Shown piece after piece: positions 23,780 through 35,472 of a stretch of DNA of 64,000 nt. A program made the translations under genes and the position numbers. The stretch is from Populus alba. Taxonomy: Eukaryota > Streptophyta > Magnoliopsida > Malpighiales > Salicaceae. Each line of letters opens with the position of its first letter. The stretch's first letter is position 1. Location: positions 5,580,001 through 5,644,000 of the forward strand of contig NC_133295.1 of assembly GCF_005239225.2 (NCBI RefSeq), in the 5' to 3' direction. Under the pieces are notes generated by a model, which saw only the letters and a list, made by a program, of their open reading frames with translations, did not search any database and was not told the origin of the DNA.

Positions 23780-26217
23780 TTCTTAATGAGTTATAAAATA
23801 AAATTGATGTTTTTTGTTTTATTATAAAATAACATTATTGAGATCTTTTAAAAATATTTAAAAATTATATTTTTGTTATGATATTGACAGGTGTATTTTT
23901 TTATTAATAATTGGTGCTTTTTTATTGTTATTGACTTTTTTTTAATCATATTATTAAACCATTTAAACCAATAATCCAGGTTTTATATTTTTCTTGCTCC
24001 GTTGAAAATGTTATCATCGTTTGGAATTTTCATTCTCCGTTAAAAATCCCAACTTGTCGTGATTTTGACAGAAGTGATTAGATTATATTTGGTTGCTCTC
24101 GTCGGAGAGACTGCAGTGATATAGAAAGAACTCTCTTCGGTGATTTTGACAAAAGCTTTTTAATATGGCTTGAATTGGGTTTTGGATTTTTAATTAAAAT
24201 CTTTTACGCTGTTTTGGCTAATAATTAGTGCAATTAAAAAGGAAACAAAATCTAAAAAAAAAAAAAAAACTTATGGACTGTTTAGAAACACAATAATGCT
24301 TAAAGTTTTTGAAAAAAAAAAATTGTACCTTCTTGTTCAAATACAATATTTCTTCACCAAGGAAAATAGAAAACTAAATTTAATCTTTCATAAACTTATA
24401 CTGAAATTGAAAAACATATTTTAAAGATTTTCCACTGTTTTTCTTTACAAAATGAAAGAAAAAAATGAATAATATAATTTTTTTCCTTTCATATACAAGC
24501 ACAGTTTAGTATTATAAAATATTGAAATTATTTTTTCTACATTCCCATATTTAGTTATTGCCATAATTTTATTTTATTTTATTATAAATCTAATGTAAAG
24601 ATTTATTTTTTAGTTAACAAAATAAATTTTTCATGATAATTTTTTATTTAAATGAAAAAAATAGAATTTTATATTATATTGTGAAAAATATAAAATATTA
24701 AGATAACTCGTATAAATTATAGTTTTATTTCCTTAAGAAAAATAATTGTAATTGTGATGTATTTATTATTTTTTTAATGAAAAATTCACTTTCATTCTGA
24801 ACAAACGAACATGTGTTTTAATTTTTCATTGCCAAAGAAAAACTAGACAAGAAAAAAATTATATATATATATAAAAAAAAGAAAAATAGTTTTGTTTTGC
24901 TAGTGAATATATCCTAAAATTTTATTTAACTTCAGGCTTAATTTGTGTTTGTTTTTTTTTTTTCCTTTTCAAAACATTATTTTTTCAAAAGTTAATTTCA
25001 AGATCTTAAATTAATGTTTTGAATTTTAAGTTCTCTTGTAACGTTTTTTTTATATAATAATTTTTTTATCCTTTTAATTTAATTTGTATGAAGTATTCAT
25101 TTAATCAAATTTATTTCCAGTCGTGACATGAAATTATAATTGAGTGATTTTCTAGAAGGGTATTTTGGTTACGTGATGGTAAAATTTACTGGGAAATATG
25201 TCGGCATATGTATTAGAAGATGCATGTGGACTCAATTTTATGGTTAATATTCACGTTGAATTCAATATAGGAATGACAATTATACCTATACTCGTTGGAC
25301 ACCGACCTAACCCTAGTTGAACAGATAAGAAAATTTTTTCCCTTTCAGTTTGGGTAATTTCCAAAGTAAAAAAGTTGAGTTCGAGTAAGGTACTGCTCTA
25401 CCTAACCTTAAACCCTACCCAAACTTCATCTAAACTAAATTAACCTTAAAGATTGAAAAGATTACAATATATATATATATATATATTCCCTTCTCTTCTT
25501 GATCCCTCCTTAACTATACTTCTATTTTAAGGCTCTTTGATTTCTTTTCTTTTTTAAAAGCCATAACTTTATCAGCCTTCTATTTGTTTTTCTATTCTAA
25601 AGGAAGGAATTAATAAAGTGATGAAGGAGGTGTTTTAAAGGAAGAAAAGGTATGTTTTAGAGTCAGCTATGAGACTACAAATGTTTTTTTTTTACTAGCA
25701 GTAAGTGTTTGGTAACTTTTTTCAAGATTGTTTTTATTTTAATTTTTTGGTTTTGTTGTTTGTAGTATGTGGGGAGATGATATGTGTGTTTTATTATGCA
25801 ATTGAAGATTTTGATTTCCTTTTAAACAGGAAGTATATTGATTTCTTTGTTTTTGTATTCGTTCAAATTATTAACCTTAATGGACTGTATTTTTTCATGT
25901 AAAACAAGATAGGATCTTTAGGGGTATTGAGTTCTCTGTATTGGTTCTAGTGATTTTGCTATATTTTTTAACATATAGGTTTTGGTGATTTTGGTTTATT
26001 TTCAAAATGGAGCTATATTAAGTTCTTTGTTGCTTGTTGTATTGGTTCTGGTATTGATCTTGATGAATTTTATTTTCTTTAAATGCTTTAAATGTATGAG
26101 GTGCACTTGTGCAGCATCATGACGATTGTACTCCTTATTTGTGATCTTTAGTTAGAGGTGGAAAGAACAAGAAATTCTTATCATTTATCAATTAAAAATG
26201 TTTGGATTCACCACTTA
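23780..26217. other. No gene recognised, very AT-rich
   Basis: AT-rich spacer. Bases 25270-25440 carry CCTAACC/TAAACCCTACCC-type phrases that look like a worn dispersed repeat. A TA run lies near 25469-25486. No coding frame is supported. Confidence 0.45.
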
Positions 26218-26430
26218 GAGCGTGTTTGGCAGTGTGGTAGCGGTTGCTTTTAAAATAACTTTTCGTGCCAAAATACATGTCAATGATGTTTTTTCATTTT
26301 TTTAAAAATCATTTTTGACATCAGCACATCAAAAAGATCCAAAAAGTACAAACCGCACTCAATTTTAGCAAAAAAAAAAAAAATTCATAATTTTGCAAAA
26401 CGCAGGTAGAAACGCAGCCCCAAACACTAC
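26218..26430. mobile_element. Tourist-like (PIF/Harbinger) MITE, ~213 bp
   Basis: Terminal inverted repeats are GAGCGTGTTTGGCAGTG on the left and GTAGTGTTTGGGGCTGC read inward from the right. The trinucleotide TTA flanks the left end, with CTTA just after the right end, which fits the TTA/TAA target sites of Tourist elements. The interior is AT-rich with CATCAGCACATCAAAAAGA. Confidence 0.65.
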
Positions 26431-26450
26431 CTTAATGTTTTAGTTACTAG

Positions 26451-26733
26451 CATAGTTTTAGAAACCTGACCCAGCCTAGCTGGTCGACCCAGGACTCGGT
26501 CAATCCAAGGCTGGAACCTAGCTGGGTTTAAGAAAAAATAAGAAAAAGAAAAACTTGAGGTGACCCGGCAAGATCCGGTCAAAAACTCAGTTACAACCCG
26601 TTAACTTTTGTTTTTTTTTTTTTTTTTTTTACTAAAACGACTTTGTTTTGATTTAAAAAAAAAAAAATTGACCCGGTGACCCGGTCAAAACCTAGAACCC
26701 GGGCCTGCCACTGGGTCAGGTTTAAAAACTATG
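26451..26733. mobile_element. hAT-type MITE, 283 bp, with perfect 8-bp target duplication
   Basis: Starts CATAGTTTTAGAAACCTGAC and ends, read inward on the minus strand, CATAGTTTTTAAACCTGACC: near-perfect terminal inverted repeats of over 20 bp. GTTACTAG is present immediately on both sides (26443-26450 and 26734-26741), an exact 8-bp duplication as hAT transposases make. The interior holds ACCCGG(T/C)-rich phrases and a T-run. There is no coding capacity, so mobility would depend on an element elsewhere. Confidence 0.85.
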
Positions 26734-26744
26734 GTTACTAGAGC

Positions 26745-29700
26745 AACCCTAATTGGTTTGTAGAGTCTGGATTGGGAGACTTGTTGTGTATAAAGAGAAC
26801 AATATCACCACTAGTACACCCTATCAAGATAAACTGCATTATTTATTTGTCTGGTTACTAAAGCACTATTATATTTTTCACACCGTTGGTCTGTCTATTG
26901 GTCAAAGCAATTCCACCCCAATAGAGTATAGCATGGCTTTGTAAGTCAAACCTAGCCATTCTAAAAGCTTAAACATATTTTTTGAGTTTTTGTTTATTTT
27001 GATATTTGGGAATAATCTTTGATATTAAAATAAACATATTGATGTTTTTATGTTTTTGAAATGTAGGTCAAGTTCTCATGGATTTAATAAACTTGTTATT
27101 AAATCAAAAAATACATGCAAATATATATAAAAACTATCTTTCTTGAATTTTTGTTATTAACAAAATGTTATATAATGTCATGTATTTTTTCATATATTTT
27201 TTTATTTATGAAAATATAATTTTTATTTAAAAGACTTGATCATATGCAATTTAAAAATATTTAAATGTATTTTTTTAAAAAATATTTTTGTCATTTTTGC
27301 GAAAAAAAACATGTTTATTTAATATTAGAAAAACACCTCATGTATAGGTTAAATCTCAAATATTAAACAATAAAGATAAAAATATGAGAGACATAAAAAA
27401 AATATTGAAAATAAGTCCCTTGAAGGCATAAAATAAAATTAGTTTAAGGGTTTTGTTTGGCAAACATTAAAAAAATAAAAAAGAAAACAACGCTGGAAAA
27501 CTCAGGGCAAACACGCCCTTAGCAAATACTCAAATGCTTAAGAGTTATTTTTAGGTCATGTTTGACAAACACACCTTACGAACAAAAACATTCTATTTTT
27601 TTCTTTTGAAAATTTTTTAACATGCAAAACTCGCCCTTAAAAATCTAACGACTTAACCCAAACATGTGGAGTGGGCTTCCAAGACCAAGTCTAAAACCTT
27701 AATACATGACCCATAAATAAAATGAAAAGAAAGATTATCAAAAGGGGTTTTTACTTGAATTTTTCCAAGAATATGAAAAACATTCATGTGAACTTAGAAA
27801 TTGAATTGATGCTACAAACGAGACTTCATCAAATCATGGATTTAGAAAGATGCAACGTGAAAGAGTAAATCATAATGATTTATCAAAGTGGAAAAAAAAG
27901 CTATAAGTTCCAAGAATCAAATCTAATAGTCTTTAACCCTAAACCCAACATTCAAATAAATTAAAGATTGACTGATCTAATGTAAGCCTCATATAGAAAA
28001 GATAAGTGCAGAGAATGATTGATTTTATAGTATATACCTTTCAAACACATTGTCGCTTTCTTTTCTAGAGGTTATTGATTCTTTCACCTTTGTTTCCAGC
28101 CCCTATAGTCCTTGATTTTGTGTCTTTTTCAAGCACGATTGCTTTGCATTTTTCTCTTAATAACTCAAGAACTTCTTTTAATTTCTTTTTTTTTTCCGTT
28201 CCTCTCTATTTTCTCTAAATGATTTTTTATTTTTTCTTCAACTCCTTTCCATGTTCTACTCAAAAGCACCTGCCCTTTTATAAGCCAATCAAAATAGAAA
28301 GTTACAAAACCATGGTGGTTTTGCCAAGAGGTTTATTGGAGATGCTTATTCTTTCTTTTCCAAAACCTTCATTCTAAAAGTGATGGTGTCTGGTCTTTTT
28401 TTTTTTTTTTTTTTTTCATGGGTGAATTTGTTCTTTTATAGCATATTGAGTTGTATATTTTGTCACGATTATTTTGAAGATTAGAAAATAAACATTCCAT
28501 TGATAGACTTTTTAACCTTGTAAAAGGGATCCATATCTACCATTAGGAACAAATTGTACTTGATTTAGAGGTCTAGAAATTCACATCCATTAATTAGAAG
28601 GTTAGCCCTCAATCATCTTGAATTTGCTCATGTAGGGGAGGCGGATTAGGGACACGATATTATCAAGTTCATCGTGCCAAATGAGGTACAAATATTTTAC
28701 GAGGATAATTGATCCTTAAAAAAGAAAGTTTGTCAATCGATTGATACTTATTAGAACCTTCAATGAGGTTGGAGATACCATGTTCATTCGTCTATAAGTG
28801 TCAATTTGATTAACCTTTTTTTTTACCAAAGAAGAAGAATAAACAATAACTAAACGACATAGCATTCATTCTCTCCATTAAAGTTTAAGTGACGCATTGT
28901 TTGTCTAAACCCTAAAATTAGTGTTTTTTTAAATAGGATTTTGGGAAACTGCAATCTAATCCCTTTTCTTCTAATTTCAGTGTATGAACCCTTAGTTGAC
29001 CCAAAAACTTCTCAATCTTTTTAATTGAATACCTGAAAACATTGATTGACATCCTTTAATTCATGTGCCTTTTACAAATTAGCTGTCAGTTTCTAGATTA
29101 TGCAATTTGACCCCTATTTCACATCAAACTTTCAATTTATCTCAAATTGACCATTGGTTTGATCAATTTTAGTCATTTGGTCCTTGGTTTTGAAGTTTCG
29201 CAAATAAATCCTTAATTAACCTTTAAACTTTGAATTTCTTTCAATTAACCCTCTAATTACACTAATTTGGCACTTCAAAGTTTTAATTGGGTCTATTTTC
29301 TTTCAATTATTGTAAATTAATCCAAATTAGGCCTTCAAACTTAATTTTTCTTCAATTGAGTCTTTAATTGAATCAACAAAACCCATTAAAAGTCTAACTA
29401 AATCCTTGAACTTAATTAATTCTTTTAATTTTGGCCAAATTGACTTTTAAACTTAATTTTTGCTTTAATTAAGTCAATTAAACCAATTAGAAATTTAATT
29501 AGGTCCTTAAAATTAATTAATTCCTCTAATTTTGGCCAAATCAGATTTCATCCATAATCTTTATTTCAAATTAAATATTTTTTCAGTCCATATTGTCAAA
29601 TTATCTTAATCTTATAAAATTATTCTTCTAGCATTTTTACCTATTACAACTTAAAAGCCTATATCCTTATATACTGAAAATATTTATGATTTTTTAATTC

Positions 29701-29756
29701 TAGATCCTTCTATAACACACACACATAGGGGGTCAAAATTTGGGTTATGATAGTTT
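26745..29756 (+). mobile_element. Second gypsy-type LTR (~3 kb), solo or orphan
   Basis: The same block order as the LTR at 20336-23109: GATAAACTGCATTATTTAT (26828), a TATA-like CCCTTTTATAAGCC (about 28271), a long run of CTTCAATTGAG/TTTAATTGAATC phrases (29100-29540), and a closing AAAATTTGGGTTATGATA (about 29738-29756). No gag-pol sequence follows on the right and none precedes on the left, so it is probably a solo LTR. It is too diverged from the first LTR to be its partner. Boundaries are approximate. Confidence 0.45.
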
Positions 29757-30398
29757 TTATTCATGTTTCTGTATTTTTTTATTTTCTAGCCATTTTTTGT
29801 TTTTTTGTTTTATTTTTAACATTAACACATAAACATTTTATTTCAAATCCATAAATCTATCATCATCCCCATAATTTAAATGTTCACTTTACTCATTTAA
29901 AATAATATTTCCTTTACTAACATTATGAATTTTATCCAGGGTTTACACTTTATCCTCTAGACATGTGTTTCTTATGATTTTAGAAAAAGAACATTTTTTT
30001 TTCCTTTTTAATATCAACCTTTATGATTAACTCCAACAACTTATTCTTCTGGGTTTTTATTAATTGGTTTAATCTCAACATGTTCAATAACTTCAAGGTG
30101 TCCTTCATATTTCACTTATTCTCCATGTTTTGCTTTTTTAGCATGTTTAATGAATTCAAGTTATTCCATTGATTTCACCTTAATCTCATAGAACTATTAT
30201 TTTTGTTTTTCGACTACTTTTAGAATTCTTGAATCTCTAGTGTATTTTGCCTCAATTTATTTTGATTTTTAATATAATAACTAGTGAGGACTCATTAAGT
30301 TTCTAAATGAATTTTTGTATTGATACTTAAACACCAATCATCTTTGGTTTTTTCAATAGTAATTTCTCCAAGAATGATAATAATTACTGCTCTTTTAT
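29757..30398. other. No gene recognised
   Basis: AT-rich sequence downstream of the interrupted reading frame that ends at 30399. Nothing supported. Confidence 0.4.
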
Positions 30399-30547
30399 TT
30401 ATTTGCGAAGAAACTCTATAACTAGAGAATCTGATTCACCATTAATAATACTGGCCACTAGAGCTAAAACGTTAGGTATGTGTAAGATGGGAATGGAATC
30501 TTTTTCCAACTCTTTTATATCATTCTTTGGAACATTAACATTAAGAG
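30399..30547 (-). pseudogene. 3' part of a host reading frame split by the copia insertion
   Basis: On the minus strand this is an open frame ending in a stop at 30399-30401, with words such as KNDIKELEKDSIPILHIPN and GESDSLVIEFLRK. Its upstream half is at 35473-35542, on the other side of the copia element. Counting the AAGAG target duplication once, the frame is continuous through the insertion point for about 70 codons. I do not recognise the protein, and this could be an exon of an older repeat rather than a cellular gene. Confidence 0.45.
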
Positions 30548-30704
30548 AGTTGAGAATAATGAAATGTGTTAAGTTGTGCCTTAGCCAACCTTCCTATTTA
30601 TATATATGCGGCATAACAATACACTAACTGTTGGGATTACAACATTGAAATAATTCTATATTGATTTTCTATTCTGATATATACATGCTATACATTATAT
30701 AATA
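30548..30704 (-). repeat. Copia 3' LTR, 157 bp
   Basis: Plus-strand sequence starts AGTTGAGAATAATG and ends TTATATAATA. On the coding strand the LTR therefore begins TATTAT and ends CAACT, i.e. TA...CT rather than TG...CA. A TATA-like TTTATATATATGCGG stretch lies inside. Confidence 0.9.
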
Positions 30705-30711
30705 TGCCCCC

Positions 30712-31060
30712 TCAAGCTGAGGGTGGGGGATCAACCCAAAGCTTGAACCGAAAAGCAGTAAAGGATGCATCATGAAACGGTTTAGTGAAGACATCAGCAA
30801 GTTGATCCCAAGAGCGAACAAAACGAATTTGAATCTCTTTCTTGGCAACGCGATCATGGATAAAGTGATAATACACTTCAACATGCTTAGTACGAGCATA
30901 GAAGATGGGATTTGTTAAGAGATAGGTAGCACCAAGATTATCACACCAAATGGTAGGAGCAGAGACTGAGGGAACCTGCAAATCTATTAACAGGTATTGA
31001 AGCCAAATGACTTTAGCGGTACCATTAACAAGGGCTTTATACTCAGCCTCAGTAGAGGAG
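30712..31060 (-). pseudogene. Copia RNase H domain remnant
   Basis: The frame reads IWCDNLGATYLLTNPIFYA, RTKHVEVYYHFIHDRVAKK, then QIRFVRSWDQLADVFTKP. These are the conserved C-terminal RNase H words of plant copia polyproteins (CDN.GA..L, KH.E.D.HF.R, DQ.AD..TK). The usual EVDYHF aspartate is Tyr here. It is the last coding segment before the polypurine tract. Confidence 0.8.
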
Positions 31061-31104
31061 CGAGCAACCGTGCGTTGCTTGTTGGATTTTCAAGAAATCA
31101 TCGT

Positions 31105-32160
31105 CTAACAAAAAAAGACAAGATAGCCACCTGTAGACTTACGATCATCAATACTACCAGCCCAATATGCATCTATAAAGACATGTAGAGCAAAAGAGAA
31201 GCCTCGAGTGATATGAAAACCATAAGATGTCGTACCTTTAAGATAACGTAAAATACATTTAACAGCAGCCCAATGAGAATTTGTAGGAGAATGCATAAAC
31301 TGACAGACTCTGTTAACAGAAAAACATATATCTGGACGAGTTAAAGTAAGATATTGAAGTGCACCAATGATTTGATGAAATCGTGTAGGATCAAAGAATG
31401 AGTGATCCAGTAATAAAGTGACTTTCGAATGGGAGACTGAAGTATCAACGGGGTTTGCAGGAAGTCATACCAGCTTGGGTAAGGATGTTAAGAATATATA
31501 TATGTTGACGCAGCATTAAACCCATATCAGTAAACTGAACTTCAATACCCAGAAAGTAGTCACGAAGCTTGAACTCAGAGCTGAGTAACTTTATAAGGTG
31601 ATGGAGCATAGCAAAGTTGCTACCCGTAAGCAGAATATCATCAATATACACTAGGAGATAAAAGATAATAGTACCATCAGATAAGATAAACAGGGAGGTA
31701 AGCTCGGAAATCGATGGAGAGTAAAAAATCACGTAGACAAGTGTACCATGCTCTCGGTGCCTATTTCAAACCATATAATGATTTGTGCAATCTGCACACA
31801 TGAGATGGAAGAGAAGATTCAACAAAACCTGGAGGTTATTTCATGTAGACCTCTTCAATAAGAACAATATTTAGTAAGGCATTATGAATATCAAGCTGAT
31901 GAATCTTCCAATTTCACGAAACCACAATAGAGAAAACCAATCGGATAGTGGCCTACTTAATAATTAGACTAAAGGTTTCAGAATAATCAATACCTTCCTA
32001 CTGGGTAAAACCTCTAGCAACAAGGTGCGCTTTATAGCGCTCAATACTACCATCAACACGACGTTTGATCTGATATACCCATCTACTATCAACAACATTC
32101 ATCAAAGGATAAAATGAAACCAAAGACCAAGTGCGATTTGAGCGTAAAGCGGTGATCTCA
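31105..32160 (-). pseudogene. Copia reverse transcriptase remnant
   Basis: Broken frames include the catalytic box YIDDILLTGSN (about 31630-31648; YVDD in most copia elements) within the open stretch 31445-31732. Downstream, 31105-31296 reads MHSPTNSHWAAVKCILRYLK and then an RNase H-start-like FIDAYWAG.IDDRKST, where the canonical DADWAG has become DAYWAG. Several stops separate the pieces. Reverse transcription by this copy is not possible. Confidence 0.8.
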
Positions 32161-32177
32161 ACACACATAGCATTACG

Positions 32178-33500
32178 TCAAACTGCATACCGGTCAGCAT
32201 CAGAGAATGCAAAAGGCTCATAAGAAGAAGAATACAATACCCGTGTGGAGGTAGAAATGGGGGCAGTAAAAGCAACAAGATTAGCTATCTTAGGCTGCCG
32301 TGGTCTGAGGGTCATAGGATGTTTGCTGCGTGCTGGTGGAGACGCAGGGGAAGATGATGGCAGCGAGGAAATCTGTGGCAACTAATAAGAAAACAAATCA
32401 ACCATAAGTTGCAGGCCAACAGAAGAGGATGATGAAGAAGCAGCCTCGAGCATAGGACTGTCAGTAGAGGAGAGGCTATAAGCAGAGACCAAATCTACAA
32501 AAATGCTAGCAAGGGAGGGCAAAGCAGAGGAGGAAATAGAAAGTGCCTCAAGACCATGAGGAGATGAAACCAATTGACGATCTGAACCTGCATCATAAGG
32601 GTTAGATAAACAAGCATGGGATGATGGCCAAGGGATGGGTAGAGGTTGTGGTTAGGTGACTGTTTGGAGTGGCAGAGCTGAGTGCTGTGGGTTAGTTGGG
32701 TGGCTAGTGAAAGTGGGTAGCAGTGGGTGGTTTATCAAATTTGGAAGGGTGACAGTAGCGGGTGGGGTGGGGGTTGTGGTAGAGATCTTTGCAATCTGTT
32801 CAGAATTATCAAATGGGAACACATGTTCATGGAAGCGGGCATGACGAGAAATATAAATACGATGAGATGCAATGTCAAAACACCGATAACCAAGATGCGA
32901 GGAACTATATCAAACACATATGGAGAGGAACGAAAATTCAATTTATGATTATTATATGGATGCAGAAAAGGAAAACAAAGACACCCAAAAGTACAGAAAA
33001 AATGATTATCAGGAGACCGTTGAAATAAACAATCAAACAGAGAGTAATGGACAATAATAGGATTAGGCATCGATTTATAAGATAAATAGAGGTTTCAAAA
33101 GCATAATTCCAGAATCAAAAAGGTTCTTTACATTGCCCTAAAAGAGTAAGACCGGTTTCCATAATATGTCTATGATAATGCTCTACTGTTCCATTTTGTT
33201 CATGAGTGTGGAGACAAATCAGAAGATGATGAATACCAACAGTTTGAAAAAATAAGGATAATTTTCAGTATTCACAGCCCCAATTAGTTTGAATAGATTT
33301 TATTTTTAAAGAAAATTGGCGTTAAACAAGAGTCTAAAATTGATAAAAAACAGAGTAAACATCAAACTTAGCAACAAGAGGATAATACCATATATATTTA
33401 GTATAAGCATCAACAAAGATAACAAAATAACGATAGCCATCTGAAGAAAAGAGAGGAGCAGGGCCCTATACATCACTAAAAATTAATTCTAAGTTGAGTA
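32178..33500 (-). pseudogene. Copia integrase and linker remnant
   Basis: The 32735-33070 frame reads FQRSPDNHFFCTFGCLCFPF, equivalent to the common copia integrase C-terminal phrase around FGC.C.P. The downstream Ser/Ala/Pro-rich frames (32178-32573) correspond to the poorly conserved linker before reverse transcriptase. The integrase core between 33070 and 33500 is interrupted by many stops, so the DDE residues cannot be placed in one frame. Confidence 0.65.
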
Positions 33501-33522
33501 GAAGTTTTGTGATCCGTAGGTC

Positions 33523-33804
33523 CTAAAGACAATGTGATAGTTTTCCTAAAGGACAACTTTGACATTGAAAATTAAGACGTTTGTTGTTACAAATGATCTT
33601 ATTTTTCGAGATTAAAAATTGAAAAATACGTGAAGTACGATGACCTAGTCGACGATGCCATAAATCGGCAGAGGCAAGGGTGCAAGTAGACCAATAGGCT
33701 TGAGGAATTAACATGATGGAAGACTTGGTCAGGGCATAGAGACCATCTTTACTCTGACCTGAGAGAAGGACTTCATGGGTGTTGAGATCCTTGACATAAA
33801 ACAC
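33523..33804 (-). pseudogene. Copia pre-integrase (HHCC) region
   Basis: Contains LWHRRLGHRTSRIFQFL followed by CQSCPLGKLSHCL, the H-x3/4-H...C-x2-C zinc-binding region found just before the integrase core in copia polyproteins. Confidence 0.8.
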
Positions 33805-33895
33805 ACGAGGGTGAAATTTAAAATAAACATTATTATCAAGACAAAATTTCTAAATCGAGAGCAGAGGTTTCGTGATTGCAAGAACATGAAGAATA

Positions 33896-34108
33896 TTAGA
33901 TAAGGTGAAGGAACGATGTGGTGTATATATATTTTTGTATGACCGAGATGAGATATAGGAAGGCCTTTACCATCACCACATGCAAATTATCATTACTAAG
34001 ATATGGTTCTGAATCAGTCAAGGTGGCAAGATCAGGTATGACATGTTGATTTGCACCGGTATCTGGAAACCAATCAACAGAAACGGTTAAGAAGAGATTG
34101 CGCTGCAC
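33896..34108 (-). pseudogene. Copia aspartyl protease remnant
   Basis: The frame reads VDWFPDTGANQHVIPDL, with the protease active-site motif D-T-G-A intact (about 34052-34063). The rest of the domain runs into frame breaks. Confidence 0.8.
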
Positions 34109-34139
34109 CAGATTAGCAGTAGGTTGTTGGCCATAACCT

Positions 34140-35251
34140 CGGTATTGGAATTAAGGATAGTGGGGAGCTGTATGGCCAAAATTCTGACATAGTTGGCAGC
34201 GTGGATTCTGCCTCCTAGTGCGCTGCCAAGAGCCCTACCGACTGTCACCAAATAAGGGGTTTTGGAAGCTGCAGTGATCAGGTCTAGAGCCAGCAAATCG
34301 GTTACCTTTGCTGCTGGACTGGTTGGGACGCCAGCCACCGTTGAAGCGGCCCCTGCTGTGGCCAAAATTGCCAAAGGTCTGACACTACGCAACAAGGAAT
34401 GCTAGGTGTGGGCAGCAAAGGAGCATGTATGGCAACTGAAGATTTGTGAAGAAATTCATGCGTGAGGAGATGACTGTGAAGATCTGCATATGATAACGGT
34501 TCGAACTTGGTAATAAGACTTGTAACTAAGTCTTTAAACTCTCCCTGAAGACCATGAAACACATATAAATTAAAATCTTAAAGAAAAACTGGCTGACCTG
34601 CAGCGGCCAATTCATCAAATAAGGCCTAGCTTTTTGCATAAATTGAGTTACTGATTCATCACCCTGTCGAAGATCCTGGAGAGAGTTGTGAAGTTGCATA
34701 ATACGACAGTTGGAGGTGGAAGCGAGAGCTTGCTCAAGAGTGCCCTAAGCTGAACAAGAACTTTGACAACCATCAACAAGATGCAAAACTTCCATAGATT
34801 GGGAGGAAAGAAGAGCACTCAGAATGAGTTGGTTCTGTTGTTTCTAGCGAAGAAATAGCAGATTTACCTAAAGAGAGATACCATCTCCAGCAAGAACATG
34901 TAAAGGTGGACATCTGTTGGAGCCATCAACAAAACCAAAAACTCCTTGGCCTAGGAGATAAGGCAGCATCTGCATACGCCAATATAAATAATTGGTGTTT
35001 GTTAATTTAAGGGAGATGACTTGATGAGTGTGAGAAAGGGCGATAATGCTTGCAGCAGCAGAGGCAACATCTGCATCAGACGTTGGTTGCAAGAGGAAAT
35101 GTTCACCAGCCATGGCAAAGGAGAAACCAGGCGGTGACGCAGCAAAGGAGAGCAGAGGAGGGGTTACAGGAGAAGAAGGTTGCACTGCCAGAGAAGAAGG
35201 TTGCACTACTGGTGCTGCAGAATTAGAAGCTGTATGTGGCAGTTGTTCCAT
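34140..35251 (-). pseudogene. Copia gag remnant with damaged zinc knuckle
   Basis: The gag start is at 35251 (MEQLPHTASNSAAPVV), about 50 bp inside the primer-binding site. It includes the typical LKLTNTNYLYWRMQMLPYL phrase. Later frames (34302-34562) read FHGLQGEFKDLVTSL.TK. Near 34170-34200 a zinc knuckle reads CQLCQNFGHTAPHY: the last Cys of CX2CX4HX4C is Tyr, explained by one G-to-A change. Stops lie between the segments. Confidence 0.75.
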
Positions 35252-35302
35252 TGAAGAAGAAAGGCTGTGAGAAAAGTAGGTTTAATTATTTTAGGGTTTT
35301 GC

Positions 35303-35315
35303 GGCTCTGATACCA
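35303..35315 (-). other. Copia primer-binding site (initiator tRNA-Met type)
   Basis: Minus-strand TGGTATCAGAGCC immediately follows the LTR end. This matches the 3' end complement of plant initiator tRNA-Met used by most plant copia elements. Confidence 0.9.
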
Positions 35316-35472
35316 AGTTGAGAATAATGGAATGTGTTAGGTTGTGCCTTAGCCAACATTCCTATTTATATATATGCGGTATAACACTGCAGTAATTGTA
35401 GTGATTACAACATTGAAATAATCCTATATTAATATTCTATTCTGATAAATACATGCTATACATTCTATAATA
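35316..35472 (-). repeat. Copia 5' LTR, 157 bp
   Basis: The same length as the 3' LTR, with AGTTGAGAATAATG at one end and TTCTATAATA at the other. It adjoins the AAGAG duplication at 35473-35477 exactly. Confidence 0.9.

Larger units (their letters stand above)
30548..35472 (-). mobile_element. Ty1/copia LTR retrotransposon, complete outline but decayed
   Basis: A 4925-bp element on the minus strand with two 157-bp LTRs, target duplications AAGAG at 30543-30547 and 35473-35477, a primer-binding site TGGTATCAGAGCC directly against the 5' LTR (35303-35315), and a polypurine tract AGCTTGAGGGGG against the 3' LTR (30705-30718). Domain order on the minus strand is gag, protease, integrase, reverse transcriptase and RNase H, which defines Copia. 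All coding parts are broken by stops and frameshifts. By eye the two LTRs differ at about 15 of 157 positions, so the insertion is old. Confidence 0.9.

Noticed and set aside
32656..33028. Plus-strand ORFs of 62-79 codons
   Set aside because: Antisense to the copia linker and integrase remnants; composition follows the opposite-strand coding bias.
35046..35270. 74-codon plus-strand ORF
   Set aside because: Antisense shadow of the copia gag region.
30558..35326. Canonical TG...CA copia LTR boundaries
   Set aside because: Inner TG/CA ends would leave matching bases outside both LTRs and would separate the AAGAG duplication from the element.
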